From Anticarsia gemmatalis (lineage: Eukaryota > Arthropoda > Insecta > Lepidoptera > Erebidae): DNA of 64,000 nt. How positions within the stretch are numbered: position 1 is the first letter of the stretch; each line of letters starts with the position of its first letter. This document shows positions 62,039 to 64,000 of the stretch, piece by piece. The notes below the pieces were generated by a model, which saw nothing but the letters and a program-made list of their open reading frames with translations, ran no database searches and was not told the origin of the DNA. Location: assembly GCF_050436995.1 (NCBI RefSeq), contig NC_134745.1:3410001-3474000 (forward strand), read 5' to 3'. A program made the translations under genes and the position numbers.

Positions 62039-62430
62039 GACATGCATAGACGCCAAAATTGCACGCCACAAATGGGACAATAAATTATCGCATAGACGAA
62101 AATAGTCTTGTTTGTATAACCAGTGCTTAAAATATTATGCAACTCATTTTGACTGCATCATAAATGTTCTTATTCTCAACTTACTACGATTTGTATAAGG
62201 TTCAAAGAATATTTTTTGATAACAATAATATAAGTAAGTGGAGCTAAACATTTTGCAAGTCAATTTGATTGCAACATCTATATTAAAATTTTAAGGCCAG
62301 TGTATTAGTCTGGAAACGGTAATTTATAGGGTAACAAATAGTTTAAAGAAGATTTTAAAAAGATAACACCTTTGGGAATTTTATAATTTTGTTCCCAGTT
62401 TTGATATTGTCAAAATCAAAAACTGATAAT

Positions 62431-62502
62431 TGACCCCGACGTGATTTGAACACGCAACCTTCTGATCTGGAGTCAGACGCGCTACCGTTGCGCCACGGAG
62501 TC
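62431..62502 (-). tRNA. tRNA-Trp (CCA), copy 4
   Basis: Fourth identical 72-base copy on the minus strand, with a TTTTT stop at 62422-62418. Copies 3 and 4 are in the same orientation, about 390 bases apart, which fits tandem duplication followed by gene conversion or selection. Confidence 0.97.
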
Positions 62503-62573
62503 TTGTTGTCGAAGCATCAATAACTCATTTTGGTGACATTTCTATTATCTTTTAATCCCAAAATAATCGTAAT

Positions 62574-62595
62574 TAATGAGTATTAATACTCATTA
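62574..62595. repeat. 22-bp perfect palindrome
   Basis: The sequence centred on AATGAGTATT/AATACTCATT is fully self-complementary with no spacer. It lies about 70 bases upstream (in gene sense) of tRNA-Trp copy 4. Confidence 0.6.
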
Positions 62596-63235
62596 TTTCG
62601 TTTTTTTCTTTATCTCGTTTATCTTGGGTTTTAGATCTGAATAAAATGATTTGAATGTCTTTTATCTAAAATTATGTGGCTTTCAACTTTAATGTTGATA
62701 AATAAAGACATCAATTTAGAAACAACAATTTCTGTGCAATCCCGGTAACTTTATTCTTCCTGTTTCTTTTATTTTTCTCTTCGCATTTTTCTTTCCGTGT
62801 TGAGCTGTTTTCGAGTTTTGCGCTAATCACACACATTAAGCAATAATTTTTTATTCATATAAATAGATTTTCTATGTTCATACGTTCGTTCTTTGTTTTC
62901 ATTTAAAATATCGGCTTTCTGTTGCAAGTTCGCGTATTCGTACAAAAACGCATCGCTGTTTACAACTACGCGTGTTTGTTGATTGAGGTTACGTTTCCAA
63001 ACCGTTTTATTTGTGGAGCTCCAGTGCAACTCGTGTCATTTGTTTTTTATACTTTTTACAGCATCAGCGCTGGCCAGAGTTTCACAATGTAAAGGATTTA
63101 AAGTATAGACTATATTTCACTGCTGCACAATTTGTAACTATTACCTATAAGTCAATTTAATAAATAACTTATTTACTATTTATTTACATAAAGTTATTTA
63201 TTAAATTAATGTTCAATCAAATCAAATATTGAAAA

Positions 63236-63470
63236 CTAGCTGACCCGCGCAACTTCGCTTGCGTCACATAGGAGAGAATGGGTCATAATTTTCTCCGTTT
63301 TTGTAACATTTTTTACTGTTACTCTGCTCCTATTAGTCGTAGCGTGATTATAGCCTTCCTCGATAAGTGGACTATCTAACACTGAAATAATTTTTCAAAT
63401 CGGACCAGTAGTTCCTGAGATTAGCGCGTTCAAACAAACAAAGTCTTCAGCTTTATAATATTAGTATAGA
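63236..63470 (-). mobile_element. non-autonomous Helitron, copy 7
   Basis: CTAG at 63236-63239 and TC at 63470-63469, inserted between A and T. The (AAAC)n tract is down to about two units and ends AAAG. A short internal deletion removes part of the block before 'ttcctcgataa'. Confidence 0.85.
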
Positions 63471-64000
63471 TTATGAGTTTTCCTTCGTTCGCCGTTAATT
63501 TGTATCTAAATTGTGTAGTAAGAATATAATAAAATTATTATATACAACCAAATTTTTTCTCGTGAATAAACTCTACTTATTGTACCTAAGCTTCTTCAAC
63601 TACGAATCCTCTCAAGTAGGTACTAACAGTAGTAGGTTTTCTTCAGTTAAAAGACCAGTAGCAAAACCTATTCCATTTCTACATACAATCCACATATTCT
63701 TCAAAAGAACCACGGCTTTCAGAGTCGGTGTCAATCCAGCGTAATTTTCCTCTAAGGCATCCATTGTACGAGGTGCGAAGAGATTTGCCTGGCAAATTGA
63801 AGGGCCGGAGTAAGCCGCTTACGACGGTCCGTGTCGGCAAGCTCCTGTTCCAGTTATTATTTATACAAAGCTATTTCATTGTTTTGTACTGTGATTTTAG
63901 GAGGTGATTTCTGTAGTTGGTTTTGAAGGACGTTTGTAATCTTTCGAGCAGGGTTTTTGATAATACGCTTATAGTTAAATTGTGAATTTCTTAGATGTAT

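Larger units (their letters stand above)
58998..64000. other. non-coding DNA around the tRNA-Trp cluster
   Basis: Between the tRNA genes the spacers are AT-rich and unlike each other. A T run of about 19 lies at 60721-60739. A TTACGTCA-type site (about 61714) sits in a GC-richer patch at 61620-61720. Past 62503 only the palindrome at 62574 and Helitron copy 7 are seen. Confidence 0.45.

Overview
The window looks like nuclear DNA of a moth or butterfly (Lepidoptera). It is AT-rich and gene-poor, with no operon structure and no bacterial gene density. The host-type evidence is a spliced, TATA-driven gene and eukaryotic tRNA genes with internal Pol III boxes and oligo-T stops. The repeats are types I know from lepidopteran genomes: short non-autonomous Helitrons beginning TCTATACTAA and ending CTAG, tRNA-derived SINEs ending in a 'gcgacacaagagcaattc'-type 3' part, and Jockey/CR1-like LINE fragments. 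A noctuoid moth is my best guess but cannot be proved from this window.

Layout. 1-50800 is almost entirely non-coding and is studded with dead or short mobile elements. They include seven Helitron copies across the window (six of them before 43 kb), SINEs at 25.7 and 29.4 kb, a LINE 3' fragment at 38.0-38.66 kb, a MITE family with terminal inverted repeats near 16.5, 37.0 and 49.0 kb plus weaker relics, a degenerate TCGGTCTG-type array at 4.8-5.1 kb, and one tRNA-Val(AAC) at 46.35 kb. 50.8-51.85 kb holds the one protein-coding gene I can support. It is a two-exon minus-strand gene for a secreted proline-rich protein of 196 residues, with TATA box, splice sites and poly(A) signal, and a third SINE copy lies about 120 bp upstream of the TATA box. 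54.95-55.85 kb is a rearranged patch with a LINE 3'UTR relic, a 14-bp inverted repeat, a perfect 36-bp palindrome and a 265-bp tandem duplication. 57.6-59.0 kb is a 5'-truncated Jockey/CR1-like LINE with an intact 281-codon reverse-transcriptase C-terminal part. 60.05-62.5 kb is a cluster of four identical tRNA-Trp(CCA) genes, one on + and three on -. The last Helitron copy is at 63.24-63.47 kb.

Functionally there is no pathway here. The genes are independent: one secreted protein, five tRNAs, and parasitic elements. Most short open frames in the window are chance frames in AT-rich DNA. I looked for an undescribed multi-gene system and do not see one. The most interesting items are the tripartite proline/acidic/basic secreted protein, the tRNA-Trp cluster, several near-perfect hairpins, and the palindrome plus tandem-duplication patch.
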